Of a DNA stretch of 64,000 nt, positions 44,079 to 52,410 are shown piece after piece (positions within the stretch are counted from its first letter, which is position 1; each line of letters begins with the position of its first letter). The translations under genes were made by a program, and so were the position numbers. The stretch is from NCBI GenBank assembly GCA_963753815.1, contig CAVWDU010000007.1:124001-188000 (forward strand), in the 5' to 3' direction. The notes beneath the pieces are model-generated. The model was given only the letters and a program-made list of their open reading frames with translations, made no database searches and was not told where the DNA came from. The DNA comes from CAVWDU01 sp963753815 (GTDB lineage: Bacteria > Pseudomonadota > Gammaproteobacteria > Pseudomonadales > Halieaceae).

Positions 44079-45329
44079 ATGCTGCATACGCTCAGAATCT
44101 ACACCGCCGATCTGGAGAAAGGCATGTTTGTCAGCGGGCTGGACCGCCCCTGGCTGGATACCCCGTTTGTCGTACAGGGCTTTCGCATCGAGACGCTGGA
44201 CGAGATTGATCGGCTGAGGGAGCTCTGTGAATACGTCTACGTCGACTGCCAAAAGAGCCACCAGGCGGCCAGCGTTTTACAGCGCAAGGTCAGGGTCGAA
44301 CGACCCCGCGAACCGCTGGAACGGGTATTCAAAGGACGTACGCTGAAGCCCTACGACGACGGCACGCCGCTGCAGGACGAATTCCCGAAGGCCCAGGTCG
44401 CACTCAACACCCTGGTCGAGGACATCTCCGAAATTTTCGATCATGTCAGTGACAATGGCACTCTCAACCTGCTGCGACTGAAAAAGTCCGTCGACCCGAT
44501 ACTGGACAGTATCAGCCGCAATCCGGACGCCTGCCTGTGGCTCACCCGATTGAAGCAGCACGATGAATACACTTACCAGCACTCCCTCAGCGTGTCCATC
44601 TGGGCCGTCGCCCTGGGCCGACAGATCGGTTTGCATCGCCGCGACCTGCGGTCGCTCGCCGTGGGCGGGCTGCTGATGGATGTGGGCAAACTTTGGGTCC
44701 GCCCGGAACTGTTGCGAGCAGAACGCGAGCTGACCAACGAGGAACTGCGCGAGGTGCGAGCACACGTCGGCTATGGCATCAAGTTCGCACGGGACAATCG
44801 CGTCATGAACCAGGACGTGCTGGACATGGTTGCCCACCACCATGAACGCTACGACGGGAGCGGCTACCCACAGGGACTTTCCGGCAAGGCGATACCGGCG
44901 GTGGCGCAGATTGCCGGCATCGTGGATACCTATGATGCACTGACCAGTGAACGCGGCTACGCCAAGGCCATCTCTCCGTCGGGCGCAATCAAGCTGTTGT
45001 ACGAGGCGCGCGATGTTGGCCACCAGGCGGAGTTGGTCGAGGCCTTCATTCAGGCGGTGGGAATCTACCCCGCGGGCACGCTGGTAGAGCTGTCGTCCGG
45101 CGAAATCGGCGTGGTAGTCGCCGAATCCAGGACCCGCCGCCTGCGCCCGACAATCATGATCCTGCTCGACGCGCAGCGGCGCAAACTGACCTCGCCACGC
45201 AACGTCGACCTGATGGCCCATGCCGACACCCATGGTGCCGACTCGCTGACGATCGTCAAGAGCCTGGAGCCCGGCGCCTTCGGCATCAATTTTTCCCAGG
45301 CGGAAATTCGCAACGCTTCGTTGGACTAG
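44079..45329 (+). CDS. DUF3391 plus HD-GYP domain protein with altered HD motif
   Basis: This is a c-di-GMP phosphodiesterase-type protein. The 416 residues have an N-terminal DUF3391 domain (1-125) and an HD-GYP domain (about 145-330). The GYP region HHHERYDGSGYPQGL (253-267) and the following DTYDALTSERGY are intact. The metal-binding HD pair, however, is Met200-Asp201 (GGLLMDVGK) instead of His-Asp. Loss of this His usually weakens or removes metal binding, so the protein may be a receptor or a poor enzyme. The C-terminal part (335-416) resembles the usual extension of this subgroup. Regulatory neighbours are absent. Confidence 0.9.
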   Translation: MLHTLRIYTADLEKGMFVSGLDRPWLDTPFVVQGFRIETLDEIDRLRELCEYVYVDCQKSHQAASVLQRKVRVERPREPLERVFKGRTLKPYDDGTPLQDEFPKAQVALNTLVEDISEIFDHVSDNGTLNLLRLKKSVDPILDSISRNPDACLWLTRLKQHDEYTYQHSLSVSIWAVALGRQIGLHRRDLRSLAVGGLLMDVGKLWVRPELLRAERELTNEELREVRAHVGYGIKFARDNRVMNQDVLDMVAHHHERYDGSGYPQGLSGKAIPAVAQIAGIVDTYDALTSERGYAKAISPSGAIKLLYEARDVGHQAELVEAFIQAVGIYPAGTLVELSSGEIGVVVAESRTRRLRPTIMILLDAQRRKLTSPRNVDLMAHADTHGADSLTIVKSLEPGAFGINFSQAEIRNASLD

Positions 45330-45358
45330 ACAGCCGCCCTATCTCACCGATTCGGCGG

Positions 45359-46057
45359 CTATTCCAGCGCACGCTGCACCACGGCTTCCGCCAGCAGCTC
45401 GGCCGCATCGAGCACCGGGAGTCCGGTGGCGATATCACCGCCGAGGGCAGAGAGTTCGGTACATGCGACCAGCAGGAGGTCCGCACCCCGGACCTCCAGC
45501 TCCCGCACCGCTCGCTCCAGGAGACCTGAAGCATCCTGCCCCACGGAGCCCGCTTTCACTGCCCGGATCACTCCCATCACCCCCGCCTGCGCGTCACTGG
45601 CGGGAAACAGGACCTCTATGCCCCTCCGGCGCAGCGCCGGGCCGTAGAGGTCGACAACCTGAACGGCGGTGGAGGCCAGCAAGCCGAGACGGCTGGCGCC
45701 CGGGTAGCGCCGTGTCATCGTGTCGCCAACGACCTCGACCATGTTGATAAAGGGAACGTCAACCGCACTCGCCACGGCATCATGGTAGTGGTGAGCGGTG
45801 TTACAGGGCATGACAAGCAATTCGGCACCGGCGTCCACCAGCCCCTTAGCCATCGCCACCAGGCACGGTTCGGGGCTTTGGCCATCACCGTCGACCAGTG
45901 CCGCCATGCGCGAAGGTACCTGAGGATTGTTATCCACCAGCACCCGCAGGTGATCGGCATCGTCCGCCGCCGGCGTCAGCCGGATGATGCGTTGCTGCAG
46001 ATCAACAGTGGCGGCGGGGCCCATACCGCCAATGATACCGACCACACGCTTGCCCAT
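45359..46057 (-). CDS. Aspartate/glutamate racemase family protein
   Basis: This is a cofactor-independent amino-acid racemase of the Asp/Glu racemase family. The 232 residues begin VVGIIGGMGPAATVDLQQRI and carry both catalytic cysteines, in MPCNTAHHYHD (near 82) and VACTELSAL (near 193). ATG 46057 matches family starts; an ATG at 46117 would add 20 non-conserved residues. It follows the D-cysteine desulfhydrase gene by 63 bp on the same strand, so the two may interconvert or degrade D-amino acids together. Confidence 0.88.
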   Translation of the reverse strand: MGKRVVGIIGGMGPAATVDLQQRIIRLTPAADDADHLRVLVDNNPQVPSRMAALVDGDGQSPEPCLVAMAKGLVDAGAELLVMPCNTAHHYHDAVASAVDVPFINMVEVVGDTMTRRYPGASRLGLLASTAVQVVDLYGPALRRRGIEVLFPASDAQAGVMGVIRAVKAGSVGQDASGLLERAVRELEVRGADLLLVACTELSALGGDIATGLPVLDAAELLAEAVVQRALE

Positions 46058-46120
46058 TTTCAAGGGCAAAACCCTCCGCTGCCCGGGTGAGGCGGCGGGC
46101 AGCGGCCGGAGCGGCATCGG

Positions 46121-47137
46121 TCATGGCTGATCATAACGCGCGTAGCCGAAGCATTCGCGGTAACCGAACAGGGCCTGAGAACCACCGGTGTGCACGAAGA
46201 GCACATTCTGATCCCTGCCGTAACGTCCGCTGCGCACAAGATCGATGAGGCCTGCCATGCCCTTCCCACTGTAGACCGGGTCGAGCAATATACCGTCGAC
46301 CCGGGCGACCAGTTGCACCGCCTCCCGCATGGCATCGGTAGGCATCCCGTAGCCTTCACCCACGTAGTCGCAGTTTGCCACCACGTCGCTAACACCGACC
46401 GCGCCGCCGATCCCGAGCAGTTCGGCCGTGGCGCTGGCGAGCTTGTGCACCGATGCCTGCTGCGCATCCCGCGGGGCGCGCACGCCGATACCGAGCACCG
46501 GAATGCCGCTGCGCGAGCCCGTAAAGCCGGTAACCAGCCCCGCCTGGGTGCCGGCGCTGCCAGTGGCATGGATCACTTCGTCGATCCGCAAGCCCTGGTC
46601 ATTGCTTTGCGTCAGGATCTCGAGTGCGGCATTGACATAGCCCAGTGCGCCGACCGGGTTCGATCCCCCTCCCGGTATGATGTAGGGATGGCGACCCGCT
46701 GCTGCCAGCTCGGCCGCGCAGTTCTCCATTGCCGCCTGCATGTCCGTGCCGGCGGGCACCTTCTTTAGTACGGCGCCGAACAACTGGTTGAGCAGAACGT
46801 TGCCGTTGTAGTTGTACTCTACATCGCCGTAGCCGGTCCGATCCTCGAGCAGTATATGCACGTCCAGGCCGAGGCGGACCGCCGCTGCAGCCGTCTGCCG
46901 GACATGATTGGACTGGGTGGCGCCCTGGGTGACGACGCAATCAGCACCGCGCTCAAGCGCATCGGCAAGCAGGAACTCCAGTTTTCGCGTCTTGTTACCA
47001 CCGCCGGCAAGCCCCGTGCAATCGTCGCGCTTTATCCAGATTTGGGGGCCACCCAGGGTTTTGGTGAGACCGGGCAGCGGTTCAAGCGGTGTCGGCAGGT
47101 GCGCGAGTTGCAGCCGCGGAAAGCGGGAGAGATGCAT
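46121..47137 (-). CDS. dcyD: D-cysteine desulfhydrase (PLP-dependent, ACC-deaminase family)
   Basis: This PLP fold-type II enzyme is predicted to convert D-cysteine to pyruvate, sulfide and ammonia. The 338 residues fit DcyD and the related ACC deaminase. The PLP lysine lies in LAGGGNKTRKLEFLL near residues 43-57. TQGATQSNHVRQTAA (70-84), ATGSAGTQAGLVTGF and DPVYSGKGMAGLID are also present. Discrimination from ACC deaminase rests on overall resemblance, so either activity is possible. It is the upstream gene of the pair with the racemase-like gene. Confidence 0.88.
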   Translation of the reverse strand: MHLSRFPRLQLAHLPTPLEPLPGLTKTLGGPQIWIKRDDCTGLAGGGNKTRKLEFLLADALERGADCVVTQGATQSNHVRQTAAAAVRLGLDVHILLEDRTGYGDVEYNYNGNVLLNQLFGAVLKKVPAGTDMQAAMENCAAELAAAGRHPYIIPGGGSNPVGALGYVNAALEILTQSNDQGLRIDEVIHATGSAGTQAGLVTGFTGSRSGIPVLGIGVRAPRDAQQASVHKLASATAELLGIGGAVGVSDVVANCDYVGEGYGMPTDAMREAVQLVARVDGILLDPVYSGKGMAGLIDLVRSGRYGRDQNVLFVHTGGSQALFGYRECFGYARYDQP

Positions 47138-47171
47138 GTGATAGTCCGTTTGTGTCGGTTAAGGTCAGGGG

Positions 47172-47220
47172 GCGATCACCCGGCCGGCGCTGGCGTTTCA
47201 GCGCCGCGGCCAGTGATCGC
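47172..47220. other. Long imperfect hairpin in the dcyD leader
   Basis: Arms GCGATCAC (47172-47179) and GTGATCGC (47213-47220) pair perfectly. Inside, GGCC-type arms and GGCGCTG/CAGCGCC (47186-47192/47199-47205) continue the stem around a GCGTTT loop. About 19 base pairs form in total. It lies 35 bp before the dcyD start and 121 bp after the DUF819 gene stop. It could be a transcript-end structure of the DUF819 gene, without a U-run, or a leader element of dcyD. Confidence 0.6.
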
Positions 47221-47341
47221 GCCACATCGATTGAGGCCGGCAAACGCCGCTCGTCACACAACCGCTCCGCCCCTGCCCCCGCCCGAGTATAACCCAGCCC
47301 CCGATCGCAGTTGAGTTCGGCCCGCGATGCAGGCGTCGGTA

Positions 47342-48502
47342 TCAGAAAATTACCGAACCGACCCTGAAAATCAGCGTGCCGAGAAACGTGCCGAGCGCAT
47401 AGCCCAGCACGCCAACCAGTACACCGGGCGTAACCAGGTCGCGCCATCCCTTGGCCGCGGCGAGGGCCGGGGCCGTGGTGGCGCCGAGCACCGCGGCGTT
47501 GGAAGCGATAATCAGCTCCGGCAGGCTGAGCTTCAGCATACATCCCAGTGCAAACACCACCAGCGCGTGAACCGACAGCAGGGTCAGCACCAGCACCATC
47601 AGCAGTGGCGCAACGTCCACCATGGCTTTGAGGTTCGCGCCGGCGGCGATCGCGGCAAAAAACACGAATGAGAGCGCCACGCCCAGCTCGAAACTGCCCG
47701 CCAGGCGCCGCGCGAGCCCGGGAGCACCGGTAGCAAGCAGCAGCGCCAGGCAGGTGATGATGACATAGCGCCAGCCCGGGGCGGCGAAAGCGGCCACCAA
47801 CGCGTCTCCGCTCGCCACGATGACGAGTGACACGGCCAGGGACAGGCACAGCGACATGGCCGTGATCGGCGGCTCCGCGCGCTCAGCTGCGGTGTTCGCT
47901 GCGACGTGCGGGACGAAACGCCGCGCCGCCCAGGCCCAGCCAGGCAACAGAGCCAGCAGCGCCAGGTACACCGCACTGAACAGGTTGTCGGCGGCCGTCG
48001 CCGCGGAAAAAAATGAAGCATCCTTGTTGAGCCCGGTCAGTTCGCCCAACGCGGCGTAGTTGACCGAGCCCCCGACATAGGTTGAGGTAAACAAGCCAGC
48101 CACGGCCGCCTCTCGCGAGCCGTCCTCGATGGGCGCCGCACCACCCAGGCTGCCGAGGTCGAACAGCAGGACGGCCACGGTCACACCGGCCACCGTGCCC
48201 GCACTGGCGAGGAAGAATGCCCCCGTCATGCGCGTCGTTTCGAAGAGCATTCGCCGGAGATCCGCCCGGAACAGAAACAGAGGAATGAGGACGGGCACGA
48301 AATAGGTAAAAACAAAATCGTAAGCCACGGCCTGATGCGGTATGAAGCCGAGGTTAGCCGCCGCTATGGTGCCCAGGATGGCCATCACCGTCCCGGTCAG
48401 CTGCGCGCCTATGCGCGTTTTCTCCAGCAGGAAAGCGGCACCGGCAATTGCAAATAGCGCGGCCATCACCGCGAGATGATTATCGGCGTCAATCAGCGAC
48501 AC
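47342..48502 (-). CDS. DUF819 family membrane protein (YjcL-like)
   Basis: This is a polytopic inner-membrane protein of the DUF819 family, with uncharacterised transport-like function. The 386 residues show about ten to twelve hydrophobic helices and the family segments STYVGGSVNYAALGE (near 140-154), ADNLFSAVYLALL and IIASNAAVLGATTAPALAAAKGW (near 340-362). GTG 48502 with AGGA 7 bases upstream is chosen; the frame to 48550 adds a hydrophilic stretch that is not conserved. It is upstream of dcyD on the same strand with 204 bp between. Confidence 0.85.
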   Translation of the reverse strand: MSLIDADNHLAVMAALFAIAGAAFLLEKTRIGAQLTGTVMAILGTIAAANLGFIPHQAVAYDFVFTYFVPVLIPLFLFRADLRRMLFETTRMTGAFFLASAGTVAGVTVAVLLFDLGSLGGAAPIEDGSREAAVAGLFTSTYVGGSVNYAALGELTGLNKDASFFSAATAADNLFSAVYLALLALLPGWAWAARRFVPHVAANTAAERAEPPITAMSLCLSLAVSLVIVASGDALVAAFAAPGWRYVIITCLALLLATGAPGLARRLAGSFELGVALSFVFFAAIAAGANLKAMVDVAPLLMVLVLTLLSVHALVVFALGCMLKLSLPELIIASNAAVLGATTAPALAAAKGWRDLVTPGVLVGVLGYALGTFLGTLIFRVGSVIF

Positions 48503-48635
48503 GGGGCGTCCTGGCAGGTGCCACAACTTCGTTGACCGCGCTGCGGCCACGCGGTCGCGGGTTTACGCCACGCCAAGCAGCACGCGCAGTGGCAGGCCCC
48601 GACGGCCAGGCCGGGTAAGGTGTGCGCAAAGCGGC

Positions 48636-49004
48636 CTAACCCATGAAGAACACATTCAGTTTGTTGCCATCGAGGTCCCGGAAATAGCCTGCGTAGAAAC
48701 CCTCGCCGCGGGGACCCGGGGGGCCCTCATCAGTCGCGCCAAGTGCCATCGCCTTCGCATATACCCTGTCGACCTGCTCGGTACTCTCTGCCGAAATGGC
48801 GGCCATGACACCATTGCCCACGGTTGCCGCCGCGCCATTATGCGGCCGGATTACGCACAACGCACCGCCCTCTCCGGGAGAGGCCCAGGCCACAAAACCG
48901 TCTTCCTCCATCATCCTGCTGCCACCAAGCTCCGCCAGCAGGTCGTCGTAGAAACTGCAAGCCTTCGCCAGGTCGTTGGTGCCCAGTGTCGTGTAGCCGA
49001 TCAT
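48636..49004 (-). CDS. VOC family (glyoxalase-like) protein
   Basis: This 122-residue vicinal oxygen chelate protein has the glyoxalase/bleomycin-resistance fold in two beta-alpha-beta modules. MIGYTTLGTNDLAKACSFYDDLL opens the first, and GEGFYAGYFRDLDGNKLNVF closes the second, with acidic and aromatic residues but few of the classical metal histidines. Function cannot be assigned. GAGGAG lies 7 bases before the ATG. It stands alone between intergenic regions. Confidence 0.88.
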   Translation of the reverse strand: MIGYTTLGTNDLAKACSFYDDLLAELGGSRMMEEDGFVAWASPGEGGALCVIRPHNGAAATVGNGVMAAISAESTEQVDRVYAKAMALGATDEGPPGPRGEGFYAGYFRDLDGNKLNVFFMG

Positions 49005-49416
49005 GGGATTGCTCCTCGCCGGAATGGTGGCCTCAGGATAGCCCAGCGGAACCGTCGCCGCCAGGCGTATAGGGCTCGCTGCAGACAGCTGCCGGATGAT
49101 TGATCCTGGCGTGCTATCCGACCAAGCCCGGATGACAGCCCGGAGCGCCTTGCCCCATAGTGACGAGTACCCGCTTCTACTGGCGACGCAGCATAGTTTG
49201 ATAAGGGTTGAACAGACTGACCACTCACCTGTTCTTCGGACTCAGTTACCTGTAAACAGCGTTGGCCTCGCCCTCTCGCTTGTACATCAGGGCCTCGGCG
49301 TAGGCCTGGTACTCAATAAGACCTGTCGCGGAGACGATTTCAGACCAATGTGCGGCCTCAGACTGTTTTATGGTGTTCCTCGATGCCGCAGAGCAACTCT
49401 TTTTTCCAAGCGTTGA
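49005..49416. other. Intergenic region with a coding-like remnant
   Basis: No intact gene is supported in these 412 bases, which are less GC-rich than their surroundings. On the minus strand the frame of the AarF gene stays open after its TGA down to 49246. The last part of this stretch (IEYQAYAEALMYKREGEA) has the codon pattern of real genes in this window, but it has no start codon. It may be a leftover 3' end of a lost gene. Confidence 0.4.
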
Positions 49417-51486
49417 TCAATGCACTTGCGTGGTGGCCTGGTGGACCGGTGTCGTGCACTCCGGCAACGTCGCTGACTGACCGCCACGCCGTGACACACG
49501 GCGCAAAAGCTGCCGGCGGTATCCCGCGGCCTGGCGCAGACTCTCCAGGGCCGGGAACTGCACCAGCACCTGGGCGACGTCCTGCGCGAGGGCCGTACGC
49601 GGGAGGCCGGCATAGAGGCCGAGGAAAGAGCCGAGCATTGCCATGAGTGACCGTGTCAAATGCAGGTAATCGCTGCGCACCACGACACCCTGCCGGCTTA
49701 GCGCCACCGCCAGGTTGATCGCCAGCTCGAGACGCTGCAACAGTCCCTGGTGTCCCTCCCGTGCGAGCGTGAGCGCGAAATCGTAACCCAGGCGCTTGAG
49801 GCCGGATTGCGCCAGGGTTTCTTCGACGATCTGCTCGAGTTCCGCCAGTGCTGCCGGGTCTTCCGCCGGGCGTGTTCCCGGCGCGACCCCGAGTTCCATG
49901 ACCGCCCTGGCCACGGCGGCCGCATCACCGGTGGCCACGGCATACACGTACCTGAGTGCCGGGCGCCAGATACTGCTCACATCGACCGTATTCCCCCAGT
50001 CGATAAAAAACAGCCGCATGTCGGCATCCAGCAGGACGTTGCCGGGGTGCAGGTCACCGTGGAACTCCCGGTAAACCAGCAGGTGCGAAATCACGGCGTG
50101 CAGGAACGTGCGCCCGGCACGTCGCCGCGCCCGTCGCGACTTGCGACCACTACGGTTGAGAAAAGCCGCGTTGAGGCCCGCCGCTGAATCCACGAATTCC
50201 ATCTCGATGATGCGTCGACTGCGATGATAGACCCGGGGTACGTGCCAGCCGTCGGTCACCGCTGCGCGCCGGGCGAAACGCATCTGGTTCTCTGCCTCGG
50301 CTTCGAAATCGAGTTCGCGACGGAAGCCCTCCACGAACACATCGACCTGCTCCAGCCAGGACGAGAGAAACGGGGACAGCTTGGAGTGGGGAGCCCAGTA
50401 CTGGCTGCTCAGTATCGCCAGCTTGATGACGGTCTTGCCGATGAGAAATTCACGCTCCAGGTTCTGGCGCCCCACTTTCACCACCACCGGCACCAGCAGC
50501 TGTTTGCCGCGATGCTCACCCAGAGGCTTCTGGGCGAGGTAAACCGATGCCATCGAGCCGGACTTTATCGGTCTTTCGGCATCAAAGCCGTAGTAGCGCT
50601 TTTCAGGCAGCTCCCCGTAGCACTCCATGAAAGCCTGCTCCACTTCCGCCGCCGTCATTGGCGCAACATCTTCCTGAAATACCGCCAGTTCTCCGGCGAT
50701 CTCGTCCGGTAGGAAATCGGAGCTGGCAGCCGCCACCTGCGCCATCTTGATAAAAAACGGGCCGAATTCACGCACCATCCCTGCCACCACTTCGGCCTGC
50801 GCACTGAAGTCCGTAGGGTCGGTGGCGAAAAATGTCCGGATGTGACGCAGCGCACCAATCTGGCGCCGGAAGATCACCAGGTCATCGCGAATGACCCGGG
50901 TATTGGCGAGGATGTCCCGCATGCCGGCATCGCTGGCGCGCCGCAGTTCCTTCAATTGATTCATGATCTGCACGATCAGCGGTTCGTAGGCGTTGACCAC
51001 AATGCGCAGCACATCCAGGCTGACTTCGCCGAGCCCTTTCAACTCGGGCTCACCCATCAACTGGTTGAAGAATTTCCAGAACTCCGCCGTCACCTCGGGC
51101 GGGATCGGTACGACGCTGCGGGCGGTCACCTGGTCGACCAGGAACCGGATCAGCTGTTCCGTGCTCGCCTCGTTGGGCAGCAGGTTTTCACTGCGCATGC
51201 GGGAGGTGAGATCGCGAAACTGGTTGTTGAGTGGATGCGCCTGCAGGGCCTCGAAGAGGCCGTCGAGCACCTGGGTCAACTCTTCCTCGCGCACGTCCTC
51301 GCGACGGTTGATCAACTCGACGAGTGGGACCAGCGCGCGGTAGATTTTGCCAATACCGACCGTGAACCTGCCCGTGGAGCGAACCAGGCGCACCGTTCGA
51401 TCTTTCAATACCGGCAGCACGGCGTCGACGTTCAGGTGCTCATCAGCGGCGGACGGAATGCCCTGTCTGGCCAAAGTATTCCCCAA
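49417..51486 (-). CDS. AarF/ABC1/UbiB kinase family protein
   Basis: This is an atypical protein-kinase-like ATPase of the UbiB/ABC1 family, linked to quinone or lipid biology. The 689 residues have a long helical N-terminal part (1-240), then the KxGQ-like FFIKMAQVAAASSDFLPDEI near 250, the nucleotide-loop alanine-rich region SGSMASVYLAQ near 309, VVVKVGRQN, and HGDLHPGNVLLD (near 474) followed by FFIDWGN. The family KxGQ motif reads KMAQ. The start is a TTG at 51486 with AGGG upstream inside a perfect inverted repeat; no better start is seen. The length exceeds the usual 550 because of the N-terminal domain. Confidence 0.87.
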   Translation of the reverse strand: MGNTLARQGIPSAADEHLNVDAVLPVLKDRTVRLVRSTGRFTVGIGKIYRALVPLVELINRREDVREEELTQVLDGLFEALQAHPLNNQFRDLTSRMRSENLLPNEASTEQLIRFLVDQVTARSVVPIPPEVTAEFWKFFNQLMGEPELKGLGEVSLDVLRIVVNAYEPLIVQIMNQLKELRRASDAGMRDILANTRVIRDDLVIFRRQIGALRHIRTFFATDPTDFSAQAEVVAGMVREFGPFFIKMAQVAAASSDFLPDEIAGELAVFQEDVAPMTAAEVEQAFMECYGELPEKRYYGFDAERPIKSGSMASVYLAQKPLGEHRGKQLLVPVVVKVGRQNLEREFLIGKTVIKLAILSSQYWAPHSKLSPFLSSWLEQVDVFVEGFRRELDFEAEAENQMRFARRAAVTDGWHVPRVYHRSRRIIEMEFVDSAAGLNAAFLNRSGRKSRRARRRAGRTFLHAVISHLLVYREFHGDLHPGNVLLDADMRLFFIDWGNTVDVSSIWRPALRYVYAVATGDAAAVARAVMELGVAPGTRPAEDPAALAELEQIVEETLAQSGLKRLGYDFALTLAREGHQGLLQRLELAINLAVALSRQGVVVRSDYLHLTRSLMAMLGSFLGLYAGLPRTALAQDVAQVLVQFPALESLRQAAGYRRQLLRRVSRRGGQSATLPECTTPVHQATTQVH

Positions 51487-51488
51487 TG

Positions 51489-51505
51489 GATACCCTGCGG
51501 GTATC
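51489..51505. promoter_or_regulatory. Perfect 7-bp inverted repeat at the AarF-gene translation start
   Basis: GATACCC-TGC-GGGTATC is a perfect inverted repeat ending 2 bases before the TTG start codon at 51486 (minus strand). It covers the presumed AGGG ribosome site. In RNA it forms a hairpin with a 3-base loop that would hide the site; in DNA it could be a dimeric repressor operator. Confidence 0.5.
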
Positions 51506-51760
51506 TTCTTTCAGGCGGTAGTGTTGAGACCGGTTGACCGGAAACAGCGACGTCCCGGCCAGTTGGCCGGGGGCTGAACGGGGTAAAAACCGGGTAGCGA
51601 TGCGGGAAGCAATTGTCACCGATTTGTCCGGGTTCGGCAACAACCGCAAGGGCTGAAGCCACTGCGTGCCAGCGGCGACAAAACTAACGCGAACGGTGAT
51701 AGGCATCACCCCGGCGCCGCGAAGCCAACGGTTTTCAGTCGCGGCCGGGGGCCAGGGCGA

Positions 51761-51802
51761 CGCTGAGTAATGGCAATCGCACTCAGCAGAGCTCTGAAGC
51801 GT
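51761..51802. repeat. Palindromic intergenic element, copy 3
   Basis: The plus strand reads CGCTGAGTAA, TGGCAATCGC, ACTCAGCAGA, GCTCTGAAGC and GT. The arms GCTGAGT and ACTCAGC form a 7-bp stem around the conserved TGGCAATCGC core, followed by the CAGAGCTCTG palindrome. It matches copy 1 at 29 of 32 positions and lies 11 bp from the stop of the small helical protein gene. Confidence 0.75.
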
Positions 51803-51813
51803 TCAGAGGCGCC

Positions 51814-52188
51814 CTAGTTGCCCGTATCAGCGATAATCTCAGCGCCGGCGTCACGCGAAAGCCGGCGATCCGAAGACGCCAGCCAGAGCGCCCGCAGTAC
51901 ATTTATGGCGGCCATGCTGAGGTGCTGCTCCGCCGCGTGCAGCGCCAGCTCAGCCGCCTGCTCCCGCTGTTCTGGCGTCAGGTGCGCGGCGCGCTCGCGC
52001 ATATCGCGGTCGACGCCGTCGAGCACGGCCTGCACTTCACCTGCCACCTGTTCCGAGAGGACGCGAATCTCTTCGATGAGCCGGCCCGGATCGTCGGGCA
52101 GGTTCAGCAGGCTCGCGGTCCTGCGATAGGCCAACCTGGCAGGCAGTGTGTACAGCCTGAACCCCGTCGCCATCACTCTCCCCAACAT
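51814..52188 (-). CDS. Small helical hypothetical protein
   Basis: I do not recognise the family. From ATG 52188 the product has 124 residues, is predicted almost wholly helical and rich in Ala, Arg and Glu. Heptad-like stretches (RLIEEIRVLSEQVAGEVQAVLDG and LTPEQREQAAELALHAAEQHL) suggest a coiled coil. There is no signal or membrane helix. ATG 52173 has a stronger ribosome site (GGGGAG, 4 bases) and GTG 52197 is also possible. The amphipathic helices and size recall phasin-like or polymer-granule proteins, but that is a weak guess. It is the first gene upstream of the AarF gene on the same strand. Confidence 0.6.
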   Translation of the reverse strand: MLGRVMATGFRLYTLPARLAYRRTASLLNLPDDPGRLIEEIRVLSEQVAGEVQAVLDGVDRDMRERAAHLTPEQREQAAELALHAAEQHLSMAAINVLRALWLASSDRRLSRDAGAEIIADTGN

Positions 52189-52410
52189 ATTCAACACCCC
52201 CGGCAGCAGCCTTCACGGACCCACATGATAGCCGCGAACGCCCGCGGTTGACAGCGAACAGACTCCGGTACGACGGCGAACGCCTCCGCCAACACCCGGC
52301 TGCACGGCCGCAGAATTGCCTATACTATGGCAGCCAAGCGAAGGGCAGCCAAGCGAAGCGCGCGCATCTACCGATCGGCTGATCCGACCATTCACCACCT
52401 GGAGGTACCA

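Larger units (their letters stand above)
51487..51813. other. Intergenic region with inverted repeat and repeat element
   Basis: No gene is seen in these 327 bases. They hold the inverted repeat at 51489-51505 directly before the AarF start and copy 3 of the palindromic element at 51761-51802. The promoter for the AarF gene should lie between them. Confidence 0.55.

Noticed and set aside
49246..49420. IS3-type transposase fragment
   Set aside because: A short INAWKKELL-like string in one frame recalls IS3 OrfA, but it is only about 20 residues with no terminal inverted repeats or OrfB remnant.
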